The notes under the pieces: model-generated
What the model was told of the DNA's origin: nothing
The model's input: the letters and a program-made list of their open reading frames with translations, nothing else
Database searches by the model: none
Source: DASRJW01 sp964567755
GTDB taxonomy: Bacteria; Krumholzibacteriota; Krumholzibacteriia; G020349025
Length of the DNA stretch: 64,000 nucleotides
Assembly: GCA_964567755.1 (NCBI GenBank)
Contig: CAZMNW010000008.1
Location: forward strand, 1 to 64,000
Direction of reading: 5' to 3'
In this document: piece by piece, positions 35,877 through 44,087 of the stretch
How positions within the stretch are numbered: position 1 is the first letter of the stretch
How the letters are laid out: the number at the start of each line of letters is the position of its first letter
Program-made: the position numbers and the translations under genes

Positions 35877-37553
35877 ATGATGCTTCGTCCCCGCCAAGCC
35901 CTGTTGGTCGAGCGCTCCTTGGCGGCTCTCGCCCAGCACGGCAACACACTGTCTGTTGGCCCCACCGGGTCCGGCAAAACCATCATGCTGTCGGCGGTGG
36001 CCGGCAGCTTGTTGGCTGAGCCGGATGCCAAAGCCTGCATCCTTGCCCATCGCGATGAACTGACCGGCCAGAACCTGACCAAGTTTGCACGGGTGAATCC
36101 GGGCGTCAGCACGTCCGTGTTCGATGCCAAGGACAAATCTTGGTCCGGGCGCGCCACGTTCGCGATGGTGCAAACGCTGTCACGCGACAACCATCTCGCG
36201 GCTATCCCGATCCTCGATCTGCTCGTGATCGATGAAGCGCATCACGCAGCCTCTGCGTCGTACCGCCGCGTGATCGATCGGGTGCTGGACAAGAACCCGC
36301 GCGCCCAGATCTTCGGAGTGACGGCGACGCCTGCCCGCAGTGACGGCAAGGGACTGCGGGAGGTCTTCAGCAACGTCGCGGACCAAATCACCCTCGGCGA
36401 GTTGATCGCCTCCGGCCATCTCGTGCCGCCCCGCACCTTCGTCATCGACGTCGGCGCGCAGGAACAGTTGACGCGGGTCCGGCGCACGGCCACCGACTTC
36501 GACATGACGGAAGTCGAGGCCATTCTCAACAAGACGCCCATCACCGATGCCGTGATCCGCCATTGGCGCGAGAAGGCCGGCGACCGCAAGACGATCGTGT
36601 TCTGCTCGACCGTTGCCCATGCCGAGTGCGTGCGCCAGGCATTTCAGAATGTCGGTGTGTCCGCCGTGATCGTGCACGGTGAACTCTCAGACGCAGAGCG
36701 AAAAGCAAGGCTGACCGACTACGAATCCGGCAACGCGCAGGTCGTGGTCAATGTGGCTGTGCTGACTGAAGGGTACGACTTCACGCCCACCTCCTGCGTT
36801 GTTCTTCTGCGACCGAGCTCGCACAAGTCGACGCTGACCCAGATGATTGGGCGCGGCCTGCGCACCGTTGATCCGGTCGAGCATCCGGGCGTCATCAAGA
36901 CTGATTGCGTGGTCCTGGACTTCGGCACCGCGACGCTGATGCACGGCTCATTGGAGCAGGACGTCAATCTCGACGGACACCAGCATCACGGCGAAGCGCC
37001 CACCAAGGACTGCCCGTCCTGTGAAGCCACCGTCCCGCTCGGCTGCCGCAAATGTCCGCTGTGCGGATTCGTATGGGAGAACGAGACCACCGAGGAAGGT
37101 GATGCGCTGGCCGATTTCGTGATGACCGAGATCGATCTGCTCAAGCGCTCCAACTTCCGCTGGTGCGACCTGTTCGGCTGCGACGACGCACTGATGGCGA
37201 CCGGCTTCAACGCCTGGGGCGGCGTGTTCTTCCTGAATGGGCGCTGGCACGCCGTAGGCGGAGGTAAGGATCTGCAGCCGCGCTTGTTGGCTGTCGGCGA
37301 CCGCACGGTTTGCATGGCCAAAGCCGATGACTGGCTGAACGACCGCGAGTCGGCCGACTCCGCGCACAAGACCCGGCGCTGGCTGAACGAACCGCCGACC
37401 GCGAAGCAATTGCAGTATTTGCCGCAGGCGCTGCGCGCCGACTTTGGCATGACGCGCTATCAGGCCTCGGCGCTGCTGTCCTTCCAGTTCAACAAGTCGT
37501 CGATTCAGCGCCTCGTGGTGGCTGCCAACGATGCCCATCGGGAGGCAGCGTGA
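35877..37553 (+). CDS. DEAD/DEAH-box superfamily 2 helicase
   Basis: 558 residues from the first of two adjacent ATGs, with GGGGG upstream. Motifs: GPTGSGKT (I), LVIDEAHH (II), GVTATPARSDG (III), then IVFCSTVAHAE (IV) and QMIGRGLR (VI). A four-cysteine zinc knuckle (CPSC and CPLCGF) follows the helicase core. The C-terminal ~150 residues are unassigned. It should unwind DNA during phage replication or recombination. It overlaps the next gene by 4 bases (GTGA). Confidence 0.93.
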   Translation: MMLRPRQALLVERSLAALAQHGNTLSVGPTGSGKTIMLSAVAGSLLAEPDAKACILAHRDELTGQNLTKFARVNPGVSTSVFDAKDKSWSGRATFAMVQTLSRDNHLAAIPILDLLVIDEAHHAASASYRRVIDRVLDKNPRAQIFGVTATPARSDGKGLREVFSNVADQITLGELIASGHLVPPRTFVIDVGAQEQLTRVRRTATDFDMTEVEAILNKTPITDAVIRHWREKAGDRKTIVFCSTVAHAECVRQAFQNVGVSAVIVHGELSDAERKARLTDYESGNAQVVVNVAVLTEGYDFTPTSCVVLLRPSSHKSTLTQMIGRGLRTVDPVEHPGVIKTDCVVLDFGTATLMHGSLEQDVNLDGHQHHGEAPTKDCPSCEATVPLGCRKCPLCGFVWENETTEEGDALADFVMTEIDLLKRSNFRWCDLFGCDDALMATGFNAWGGVFFLNGRWHAVGGGKDLQPRLLAVGDRTVCMAKADDWLNDRESADSAHKTRRWLNEPPTAKQLQYLPQALRADFGMTRYQASALLSFQFNKSSIQRLVVAANDAHREAA

Positions 37554-37972
37554 AATGTGCAATCTGCTCCCGAAAGGCCAAGGGCTTCGGCTACTTCAAT
37601 TCACGACTCCCGCGCAGCGACCCACGACGCTACTCAGACCGCTGGGTGTTCTGCTCCATGCGCTGCCAGAGCGCTTTTTCGCGGCTCATGGAAAAGACGG
37701 GAGGTCACATGATCGATCCCAGTGATATGGAGGTCGCCGCTATGGCGTCCTGCCTGGCGCCGCTTGGCGAGTATGTCGGCTCCATCGGTATGCAGCGACC
37801 GCTGGCGGACTACAGCAAAGACGAAGTGCTGATGCTGATCGACGTAGTCGTGACTGCCTACCAAGAACACATGCTCGTCGAGCACGAGCGGATGGCGGAA
37901 AAAGACCGCGCCTTTCTTGAGGAGCGGCTTGCCCGGCAAGGCAAGCCGGCTTCGACGGGAGTGCCGTTCTGA
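37550..37972 (+). CDS. small zinc-knuckle phage protein (DUF6511-like)
   Basis: 140 residues with a GTG start. N-terminal cysteines CAIC and CSMRC probably bind zinc, with GFGYFNSR between. The helical rest includes DMEVAAMASCLAPLGEYVGSIG and LMLIDVVVTAYQEHML. It matches the DUF6511 layout, function unknown. It is overlapped by neighbours at both ends. Confidence 0.75.
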   Translation: MKCAICSRKAKGFGYFNSRLPRSDPRRYSDRWVFCSMRCQSAFSRLMEKTGGHMIDPSDMEVAAMASCLAPLGEYVGSIGMQRPLADYSKDEVLMLIDVVVTAYQEHMLVEHERMAEKDRAFLEERLARQGKPASTGVPF

Positions 37973-38727
37973 TGCTGGACTTCAATCACCGTCCCAAGAT
38001 CCACGAGCAGATCGGCGTGCTCATCGACGCTGCACTAAGCGCCGATCGTGACAACCAACCCCGTCGCAACTATCTCGGTGCGTCTCGGTTGGGCGTTGCC
38101 TGCGAGCGCGCGCTGCAATACGAGTATCTGCAAACCCCTGTCGATCCAGGTCGAGATATTCCAGGTCGCGTGCTGCGCGTCTTCGAGGTGGGGCACGCCC
38201 TCGAAGAGCTGGCCATCCGTTGGCTGCGCAAGGCTGGATTCGATCTGTACACGCAAAAGGCCAGCGGCGGTCAGTTCGGCTTTTCAGTTGCAGGCGGCCG
38301 CATTCAAGGGCACGTCGATGGCGTGCTGAACGGCGGCCCCACAGAGCTGGAAATGAGCTATCCGGCCCTGTGGGAGTGCAAGACCATGAACGACAAGTCC
38401 TGGCGGGATACGGTCAAGCACGGCGTCAGCAAATCCAAACCGGTCTATGCCGCGCAGATGGCCGTCTACCAGGCCTACATGGAAGCCAGCATTCCTGGCG
38501 TCTCTGCGAACCCGGCGTTGTTCACCGCCATCAACAAGGACTCCGAGGAGATCTGGTTCGAGTTGGTGCCCTTCGACGGCGGCTTGGCACAGCGCATGTC
38601 TGATCGCGCGGTACGGGTTATCACGGCGACGGTCAGCCAGGAACTGTTGCCGCGCCACGCGACCACGCCGACGCATGTCGAGTGCAAGTTCTGCCCCTGG
38701 CAGGACCGCTGCTGGGGTTCGACATGA
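37972..38727 (+). CDS. PD-(D/E)XK nuclease with Cas4/AddB-like Fe-S cysteines
   Basis: 251 residues. Nuclease motifs: GHALEELAIRWL (Glu), GHVDGVL (Asp), LWECKTMNDKSW (E-x-K). One cysteine near the start (GVACERALQYEYL) and three at the end (CKFCPWQDRC, C-x2-C-x5-C) match the [4Fe-4S] arrangement of Cas4 and AddB. Such enzymes are 5' or 3' exonucleases. Next to a Sak4-type ATPase and helicase it likely serves phage recombination. Start ATG touches the previous stop. Confidence 0.88.
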   Translation: MLDFNHRPKIHEQIGVLIDAALSADRDNQPRRNYLGASRLGVACERALQYEYLQTPVDPGRDIPGRVLRVFEVGHALEELAIRWLRKAGFDLYTQKASGGQFGFSVAGGRIQGHVDGVLNGGPTELEMSYPALWECKTMNDKSWRDTVKHGVSKSKPVYAAQMAVYQAYMEASIPGVSANPALFTAINKDSEEIWFELVPFDGGLAQRMSDRAVRVITATVSQELLPRHATTPTHVECKFCPWQDRCWGST

Positions 38728-40913
38728 TGACCGACAACATCATCTGGCTCGATTTCAATGACGCGCCCGAGCAGCGCGACGAACTGGCCTCCGACACCGA
38801 TGCGCTGCGTGCAGGGTTGCTGGACCGGCTCGATGCCGTCCTCCACTACCTGTTTCCGCAGGGGCGCATCCGGGGTGGCAAGTTCTACGTCGGTGATGTC
38901 GATGGCAACCCTGGCAAGAGTCTGGTGGTTGAGCTGGACGGACCACGGCGCGGTCTGTGGAAAGACTTCTCCACCGACGAGGGCGGCGATGTCATCGATC
39001 TGTGGGCGCGGTCGCAGGGGCGCTCCGCCCGCAGCGACTTCCCACGCATCGCCGGAGAGATCCGGCAGTGGCTCGGTCTTGCTCCCCCGAACATCACGCC
39101 GATGCGCCGCGATGTTCGCAGCGTGCCGATGGACGACCTCGGCGCGTACACAACCAAGTGGGACTATCTGTCACCCGAGGGCGAACTGATCGCCTGCGTC
39201 TACCGCTACGACCCACCGACCGGCAAGGAATACCGCCCCTGGGATGTTCGCGCCCGCATGTGGCGCGCCCCCGACCCCAGGCCGCTCTACAACCTCCCGG
39301 TCATCTCGAAGGCGCGAGAGGTCGTCCTGGTCGAAGGTGAGAAGTGTGCGGCGGCATTGATCGCCTGCGGCATTGCGGCCACCACCGCGATGAACGGCGC
39401 CAAGGCACCGGTCGACAAAACCGACTGGCATCCGTTGGCCGGGAAATCCGTGGTCATCTGGCCAGACCGGGATGCACCCGGCTGGGACTACGCAGAGAGC
39501 GCAGCGCGTGCTTGCGTGTCTGCAGGCAGTACATCCGTGGCCATCCTGGTGCCGCCGACTGACAAGCCAGCCAAGTGGGACGCCGCAGACGCTGTCGACG
39601 AAGGCTTCGACTGTGCAGCATTCATCAGCCAGGGCGAACGACGCGTGGTCAAGGCAGCGGTTCCCTCTCTGCCCACCTTCACGATGGGTGAACTACTCGA
39701 CGACAACTCACCGCTGCCACCGGACCTGATCTCGCCGCGCGTGCTGACGCCGGCAGGCATGTTGGTGTTCGGCGGCGCGCCCAAGGTCGGCAAGAGTGAT
39801 TTCCTGCTGTCTTGGCTGGCACACATGGCGGCTGGCGCTGCTTTTCTCGGCATGCACCCACCCCGTCCGCTGCGGGTGTTCTACCTGCAGGCCGAGGTCC
39901 AGTACCACTACCTGCGCGAGCGCGTGAAGGATATCCGCCTGCCGTCACATCGGCTTCTGGACGCCCGCGCCAACTTCGTCGCCACCCCGCAGTTGCGGAT
40001 GGTGCTCGACGACGCCGGTCTGGCGCAGGTAATTCCAGCGATCGCGAACGCCTTTGGCGGAGCGACCCCGGACATCATCGCCATCGATCCGATCCGCAAT
40101 GTGTTCGACGGCGGCGATGCCGGTGGCGAGAACGACAACGGCGCCATGCTGTTCTTCCTGTCACAGCGGGTGGATCGGATTCGTCAGGCGGTCAATCCGG
40201 ACGCCGGGGTGATCCTCGCTCACCACACCAAGAAGCTCGGCAAGAAGCAATTTGAGGAAGACCCGTTCCAGGCCTTGGCCGGAGCAGGAAGCCTGCGCGG
40301 TTACTACTCGACCGGAATGCTGCTGTTCCGACCCGATGAAACGCGCACGACTCGCCAGCTCATTTATGAACTGCGCAACGGTGCGGCCATACCACAGCGG
40401 CATGTCGACAAGATCAACGGCGAGTGGCGTGAGGTCGATGCCAACGAGCGGCTGGTGATGAAGGACTACGGCCAGCGACTGGATGCCGAGCGCCGCCGCA
40501 AACGCGACGCGATCCTTCAGATCCTGTTTGAGGAGGCCGGCAACGGACGCTGCTACACCGCCAACCAGTTCGCGGAGTCCTTCGAGGGCAAGGCCGGTCT
40601 GGGCGGCGAGCGCACCATCCGCGAACGCGTCTCCGCGCTCTCGACTCAGGGCTACATCAAGTATTTCCGCAACGCGGCTGACTACGGTCTGCCCTCAAGC
40701 GGCCGCACCAAGTTCGGATATCTCTGCGTCGAAGGCATGGTCCTGCGCATGCCCGCAGGCGATGTGGATACCGCCACCGGCGAGCTGCCGATGCGCGAGC
40801 ACACGGTGCTCCCCACCCACTACAAGTGCCCGCATTCCGGCGCCTCGATGCCCGTCGAGAACCCTGACGTGTGGGTCTATCACGACGAACTGAACGATCC
40901 GGAGGCCCCATGA
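38724..40913 (+). CDS. primase-helicase with TOPRIM and RecA-type ATPase domains
   Basis: 729 residues. A TOPRIM-like segment has VVLVEGEKCAAALIACG and VVIWPDRDAPGWDYA. The RecA-fold ATPase has FGGAPKVGKSDF (Walker A) and IIAIDPIRNVFDGG (Walker B), with LAHHTKKLGK after it, as in RepA-type replicative helicases. The C-terminal winged helix (ILQILFEEAG, then TIRERVSALSTQGYIKYF) follows. It probably primes and unwinds at the phage origin, which may be the repeat array just downstream. ATGA overlap with the nuclease gene. Confidence 0.88.
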   Translation: MMTDNIIWLDFNDAPEQRDELASDTDALRAGLLDRLDAVLHYLFPQGRIRGGKFYVGDVDGNPGKSLVVELDGPRRGLWKDFSTDEGGDVIDLWARSQGRSARSDFPRIAGEIRQWLGLAPPNITPMRRDVRSVPMDDLGAYTTKWDYLSPEGELIACVYRYDPPTGKEYRPWDVRARMWRAPDPRPLYNLPVISKAREVVLVEGEKCAAALIACGIAATTAMNGAKAPVDKTDWHPLAGKSVVIWPDRDAPGWDYAESAARACVSAGSTSVAILVPPTDKPAKWDAADAVDEGFDCAAFISQGERRVVKAAVPSLPTFTMGELLDDNSPLPPDLISPRVLTPAGMLVFGGAPKVGKSDFLLSWLAHMAAGAAFLGMHPPRPLRVFYLQAEVQYHYLRERVKDIRLPSHRLLDARANFVATPQLRMVLDDAGLAQVIPAIANAFGGATPDIIAIDPIRNVFDGGDAGGENDNGAMLFFLSQRVDRIRQAVNPDAGVILAHHTKKLGKKQFEEDPFQALAGAGSLRGYYSTGMLLFRPDETRTTRQLIYELRNGAAIPQRHVDKINGEWREVDANERLVMKDYGQRLDAERRRKRDAILQILFEEAGNGRCYTANQFAESFEGKAGLGGERTIRERVSALSTQGYIKYFRNAADYGLPSSGRTKFGYLCVEGMVLRMPAGDVDTATGELPMREHTVLPTHYKCPHSGASMPVENPDVWVYHDELNDPEAP

Positions 40914-41689
40914 ACAATGCCCAATCGGCAGTTGGCAGAGCCGTTGCCAACTGCACTCATTTTCTTGCCAACTGCCCGCAGTTGGCAAACCTCTGCCAAC
41001 TGGAAGTCCAGGTAAATCAGGACATTGCTGGGAATGTCCCGCAGTTGGCAGTTGGCAACGCTGCCAACTTGCCAACTGGCGCAAACCCGCGTGGTTGCTG
41101 GACTTTCTCCCTTTCTCCAGTTGGCGAAAACTCCCCCTCCTACTACGTAGGAGAGGGACCAGAGGGTCCCTCTACCCTACGTCGGGGGCTTGCCGGCCAC
41201 CCGGGCTCAGATCATCGGCGGCCATCCGTACCCTCGATCCTGGCACTGGACCTTGGCACACAGACCGGCTGGGCGGTACGCGACCGCGATGGCACCGTGA
41301 CCAGCGGATCTGAATCCTTCAAACCGCAGCGCTTTGAGGGTGGCGGCATGCGCTACCTTCGCTTCAAGCGCTGGCTCACCGAGATCAAGCAGTCCTGCGA
41401 TGGCATCGATGCGGTGTACTTCGAGGAAGTCCGCCGCCATGCCGGCGTCGATGCGGCACACGCCTACGGCGGGTTCATGGCCCACCTCACCGCATGGTGC
41501 GAGCACCACCAGATCCCGTACCAGGGCGTTCCGGTGGGCACGATCAAGAAGCACGCCACCGGCAAAGGCAACGCGAGCAAGGACCAGATGATCGGCGCCG
41601 TTCAGCTGCGTGGCCACACGCCTGCCGACGACAACGAAGCCGATGCCATTGCCATCCTGCACTGGGCCATCGAGACGCAGGAGGTGTGA
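40910..41689 (+). CDS. RuvC-fold endonuclease-like protein with repeat-encoded N-terminus
   Basis: 259 residues from an ATG overlapping the primase stop. The RNase-H-like core starts SILALDLGTQTGWAV (first Asp), continues VYFEEVRRHAGVDAAHAYGG (Glu) and ends ADDNEADAIAILHWA (Asp), the pattern of phage RuvC-type resolvases. The first ~100 residues are low-complexity (CPQLANLC, VPQLAVGN) because they are encoded by the inverted 9-mer array. No later ATG/GTG/TTG lies between the array and the core, so the array is translated. It should cut branched DNA before packaging. Confidence 0.85.
   Translation: MNNAQSAVGRAVANCTHFLANCPQLANLCQLEVQVNQDIAGNVPQLAVGNAANLPTGANPRGCWTFSLSPVGENSPSYYVGEGPEGPSTLRRGLAGHPGSDHRRPSVPSILALDLGTQTGWAVRDRDGTVTSGSESFKPQRFEGGGMRYLRFKRWLTEIKQSCDGIDAVYFEEVRRHAGVDAAHAYGGFMAHLTAWCEHHQIPYQGVPVGTIKKHATGKGNASKDQMIGAVQLRGHTPADDNEADAIAILHWAIETQEV
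40929..41126. repeat. iteron-like array: ten CAGTTGGCA motifs in both orientations
   Basis: CAGTTGGCA or its reverse starts at 40929, 40945, 40966, 40979, 40994, 41042, 41049, 41062, 41070 and 41118. Eight are perfect; 41062 and 41118 have one change. Five are direct and five inverted. Several pairs make perfect hairpins, the best being 11-bp arms at 40965-40975 and 40978-40988 with a 2-base centre. A candidate phage replication origin. Confidence 0.85.
41137..41172. repeat. two adjacent hairpins after the iteron array
   Basis: CTCCTAC and GTAGGAG (41137-41153) form a 7-bp stem with a 3-base loop. GAGGGACC and GGTCCCTC (41153-41172) form a perfect 8-bp stem with an AGAG loop. Both are inside the RuvC-like reading frame and may be part of the origin. 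Confidence 0.7.
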
Positions 41690-41690
41690 G

Positions 41691-41903
41691 ATGAAGGTTC
41701 CGACTCCCGTCTACCGGTGTGCCCTGGCTCGACTGCAGCCCGATCCGCGACCCGATCCGGAGCAGATCAAGCGCGAGGGCTGGCGCGACCAACAGATCCT
41801 GGTGATCTCGCCCGACGACGCGCGACTCGACTGGGTCGAACGTGAACTGCTGCGCCGGATCGGTGAACGGCTGTACGGGCCGAAGGAGCATCGACATGGC
41901 TGA
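41691..41903 (+). CDS. small phage protein of unknown function
   Basis: 70 residues starting MKVPTPVYRCALARLQPDP. It is basic and rich in Arg and Pro with a C-terminal helix DDARLDWVERELLRRIGERLY. No family recognised. It follows the RuvC-like stop by one base and overlaps the next gene by 8 bases, so it is part of the same operon. Confidence 0.65.
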   Translation: MKVPTPVYRCALARLQPDPRPDPEQIKREGWRDQQILVISPDDARLDWVERELLRRIGERLYGPKEHRHG

Positions 41904-42300
41904 GTGGACGATCGAGACTGTGGCGGACCGGTTCATCGAGGCCGCACGAACCGCCCACCGCCTGCCTCCGGTTCGCGTACAGGGCTACTTCAACTGCTGG
42001 CCAGCGATCAAGCGCATGCCTTGGGAAAACCTCGGCGAGGAACCGCTCCCGCGCTACTACCCGCCAGATCCCGCAGCAATCGATCGGATGTTGGAGACCA
42101 TGCGGTGGGTCCAGTGGCTTGAGGAGGAACAGCGCCACCTCGTCTGGATGCGGGCACAGCGCTACCCGTGGAAGGAGGTCTGTTGCCGTTTTGGCTGCGA
42201 CCGGACGACCGCCTGGCGCCATTGGCAGAAGGCATTGGAGATTGTGGTGGAGCAACTGCGAACAGAGAAGAACCACGGGGCAGCCATCAATTTCCGCTGA
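41896..42300 (+). CDS. phage antitermination-like / DUF6362-type HTH protein
   Basis: 134 residues. The C-terminal half is an HTH: RYPWKEVCCRFGCDRTTAWRHWQKALEIV. The N-terminal part has VRVQGYFNCWPAIKRMPW. It fits DUF6362, a late-early gene just before the late region in many temperate phages, sometimes placed where a late regulator acts. A regulatory role over the late genes is inference. A weak terminator follows at 42351. Confidence 0.75.
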   Translation: MAEWTIETVADRFIEAARTAHRLPPVRVQGYFNCWPAIKRMPWENLGEEPLPRYYPPDPAAIDRMLETMRWVQWLEEEQRHLVWMRAQRYPWKEVCCRFGCDRTTAWRHWQKALEIVVEQLRTEKNHGAAINFR

Positions 42301-42567
42301 CGTTGGGTGTAGTTGCGAGCAGTCGCGAAGCCGCTCGGAATCCTTCGTAAGGCTGCGGGTTTCAGCCGCTTTTTGGCGTGCAACATCCTGAGGTTTTTTC
42401 GCTAGTATTACGGCTAATCTTGCGAGCATTGGGTGCGTGAAGGCCACGGAGCGATCTGTGGCCTTCGTCGTTTCCGGCCCACGATGGCCACGACCTATTG
42501 CAATGGGTCCTTCCTGGCCAGAAAGCAATGCGGGGGGCGCGAGCGCGGCGCTTTTTTAGCGTCAGAT

Positions 42568-42601
42568 TGCAAACCTAGGTTTGCAGGGTTTGCAGTTTGC
42601 A
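42568..42601. promoter_or_regulatory. 18-bp perfect palindrome with TTTGCA repeats
   Basis: TGCAAACCTAGGTTTGCA is a perfect palindrome. GGGTTTGCA and GTTTGCA follow directly, repeating its right arm. This looks like a dimeric operator with extra half-sites for a phage regulator. Confidence 0.6.
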
Positions 42602-42628
42602 CCCACCGCATCCAGCACAGATCACGAG

Positions 42629-42665
42629 CCCGCCCACGGTTTCCCGTCGGCGGGTTTTCTTTTTC
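42629..42665 (+). terminator. rho-independent terminator before the first methyltransferase
   Basis: Outer stem CCCGCC and GGCGGG with an inner ACGG and CCGT, then TTTTCTTTTT. It lies 19 bases before the methyltransferase ATG, so that gene depends on read-through or a promoter inside this short gap. Confidence 0.75.
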
Positions 42666-42683
42666 GAGGAACTGATTCTGAAC

Positions 42684-44087
42684 ATGCTCAACGTCGAGTA
42701 CCGCAAGGTCGAGGCGCTGATCCCCTACGCCCGCAATCCGCGCACGCACACCGACCAGCAGGTGGCCAAGATCGCCGCCAGCATCGTCGAGTACGGCTGG
42801 ACTAACCCGGTCCTGGTGGATGGTGATAACGGCATCATCGCCGGCCACGGCCGCATGGCTGCCGCGCGCAAGCTGGGACTCGATGAAGTACCGGTGATCG
42901 AACTGGCTCACCTGTCACCGTCACAAAAGCGCGCCTACGTCATCTCCGACAACCGGCTGGCACTTGATGCCGGTTGGAATGAGGAACTGCTGGCACTGGA
43001 ACTGGCCGAGTTGTCCGAGGCTGGGTACGACCTGGCGCTAACCGGCTTCGAGGATGCGGAGATCGAGGCGTTACTGGCGGATGACGCGGCAGCTGAAGAT
43101 ATCAGCCAGGCGCAAAATGCCGATGAACCGAACGCCGCAGACGACGTGCCCGATGCGCCTGCCGTGCCGGTTTCCCGCATCGGTGACGTCTGGGCCATCG
43201 GCCCTCACCGATTGATCTGCGGTGACGCCACCGACCGGACTGTGGTCGCCACGCTGATGCAGGGCGACGCGGCGCGCATGTGCTTCACCTCGCCGCCCTA
43301 TGGCAACCAGCGCGACTACACCAGCGGCGGCATCGCGGATTGGGATGGCCTGATGCGCGGTGTGTTCGGCAATGTGCCGATGGCCGACGATGGGCAGGTG
43401 CTGGTCAACCTCGGGCTGATCCACCGCGACAACGAAGTCATCCCGTATTGGGACGCGTGGCTCGGCTGGATGCGCACCCAAGGCTGGCGGCGCTTCGCCT
43501 GGTACGTCTGGGATCAAGGTCCGGGCATGCCTGGAGACTGGGCCGGGCGCTTCGCCCCGAGCTTCGAGTTCGTATTCCACTTCAACCGGCAGAGCCGCAA
43601 GCCCAACAAGATCGTGCCCTGTAAGCATGCGGGCCAGGAGTCGCATCTGCGTGCCGATGGTTCATCCACGGCGATGCGCAGTAAGGATGGCGAAGTCGGC
43701 GGCTGGACGCACAAGGGGCAGCCGACGCAGGACACCCGGATTCCCGACTCGGTGATCCGCGTGATGCGCCACAAAGGCAAGATCGGTCAGGACATCGACC
43801 ACCCGGCCGTGTTCCCGGTGGCGCTGCCGGCGTTCGCCATCGACGCCTACACGGATTCGGGCGACATCGTCTTCGATCCGTTCGGTGGCAGCGGCACGAC
43901 GATGCTGGCTGCCCAACGCACCGGTCGCGTCTGCCGCGCCGTCGAGATCGCGCCGGAGTACGTGGATGTCGCCATCAAACGCTTCCAACAGAACCATCCA
44001 GGCGTTCCGGTCACGCTGCTGGCCACCGGCCAGTCCTTCGACGAGGTCGCCAAGGAACGACAGCCAACCACGGAGGCCGAGCAATGA
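42684..44087 (+). CDS. ParB-N domain fused to a DNA methyltransferase (SPPY type)
   Basis: 467 residues. The ParB-like N-terminal domain is IPYARNPRTHTDQQVAKIAAS and NGIIAGHGRMAAARKLG. The methyltransferase has motif IV TSPPYG and, further C-terminal, motif I FDPFGGSGTTMLAA, the beta-class order. SPPY favours N4-cytosine modification. Such fusions are common in phages and shield phage DNA. The start touches no gene upstream. Its stop overlaps the second fusion gene by 4 bases. Confidence 0.9.
   Translation: MLNVEYRKVEALIPYARNPRTHTDQQVAKIAASIVEYGWTNPVLVDGDNGIIAGHGRMAAARKLGLDEVPVIELAHLSPSQKRAYVISDNRLALDAGWNEELLALELAELSEAGYDLALTGFEDAEIEALLADDAAAEDISQAQNADEPNAADDVPDAPAVPVSRIGDVWAIGPHRLICGDATDRTVVATLMQGDAARMCFTSPPYGNQRDYTSGGIADWDGLMRGVFGNVPMADDGQVLVNLGLIHRDNEVIPYWDAWLGWMRTQGWRRFAWYVWDQGPGMPGDWAGRFAPSFEFVFHFNRQSRKPNKIVPCKHAGQESHLRADGSSTAMRSKDGEVGGWTHKGQPTQDTRIPDSVIRVMRHKGKIGQDIDHPAVFPVALPAFAIDAYTDSGDIVFDPFGGSGTTMLAAQRTGRVCRAVEIAPEYVDVAIKRFQQNHPGVPVTLLATGQSFDEVAKERQPTTEAEQ

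Larger units (their letters stand above)
42301..42683 (+). other. regulatory intergenic region before the methyltransferases
   Basis: No gene. It contains a weak terminator-like stem (GGCTG and CAGCC, 42351-42367, then GCTTTTT), a perfect 9-bp hairpin (GAAGGCCAC 42439-42447 and GTGGCCTTC 42458-42466), an 18-bp palindrome at 42568-42585 with two TTTGCA repeats after it, and a T-tailed terminator at 42629-42665. Confidence 0.7.

Noticed and set aside
40929..41126. CRISPR-like array
   Set aside because: Repeats are only 9 bases, alternate in direction and have irregular, short spacings; no cas genes.
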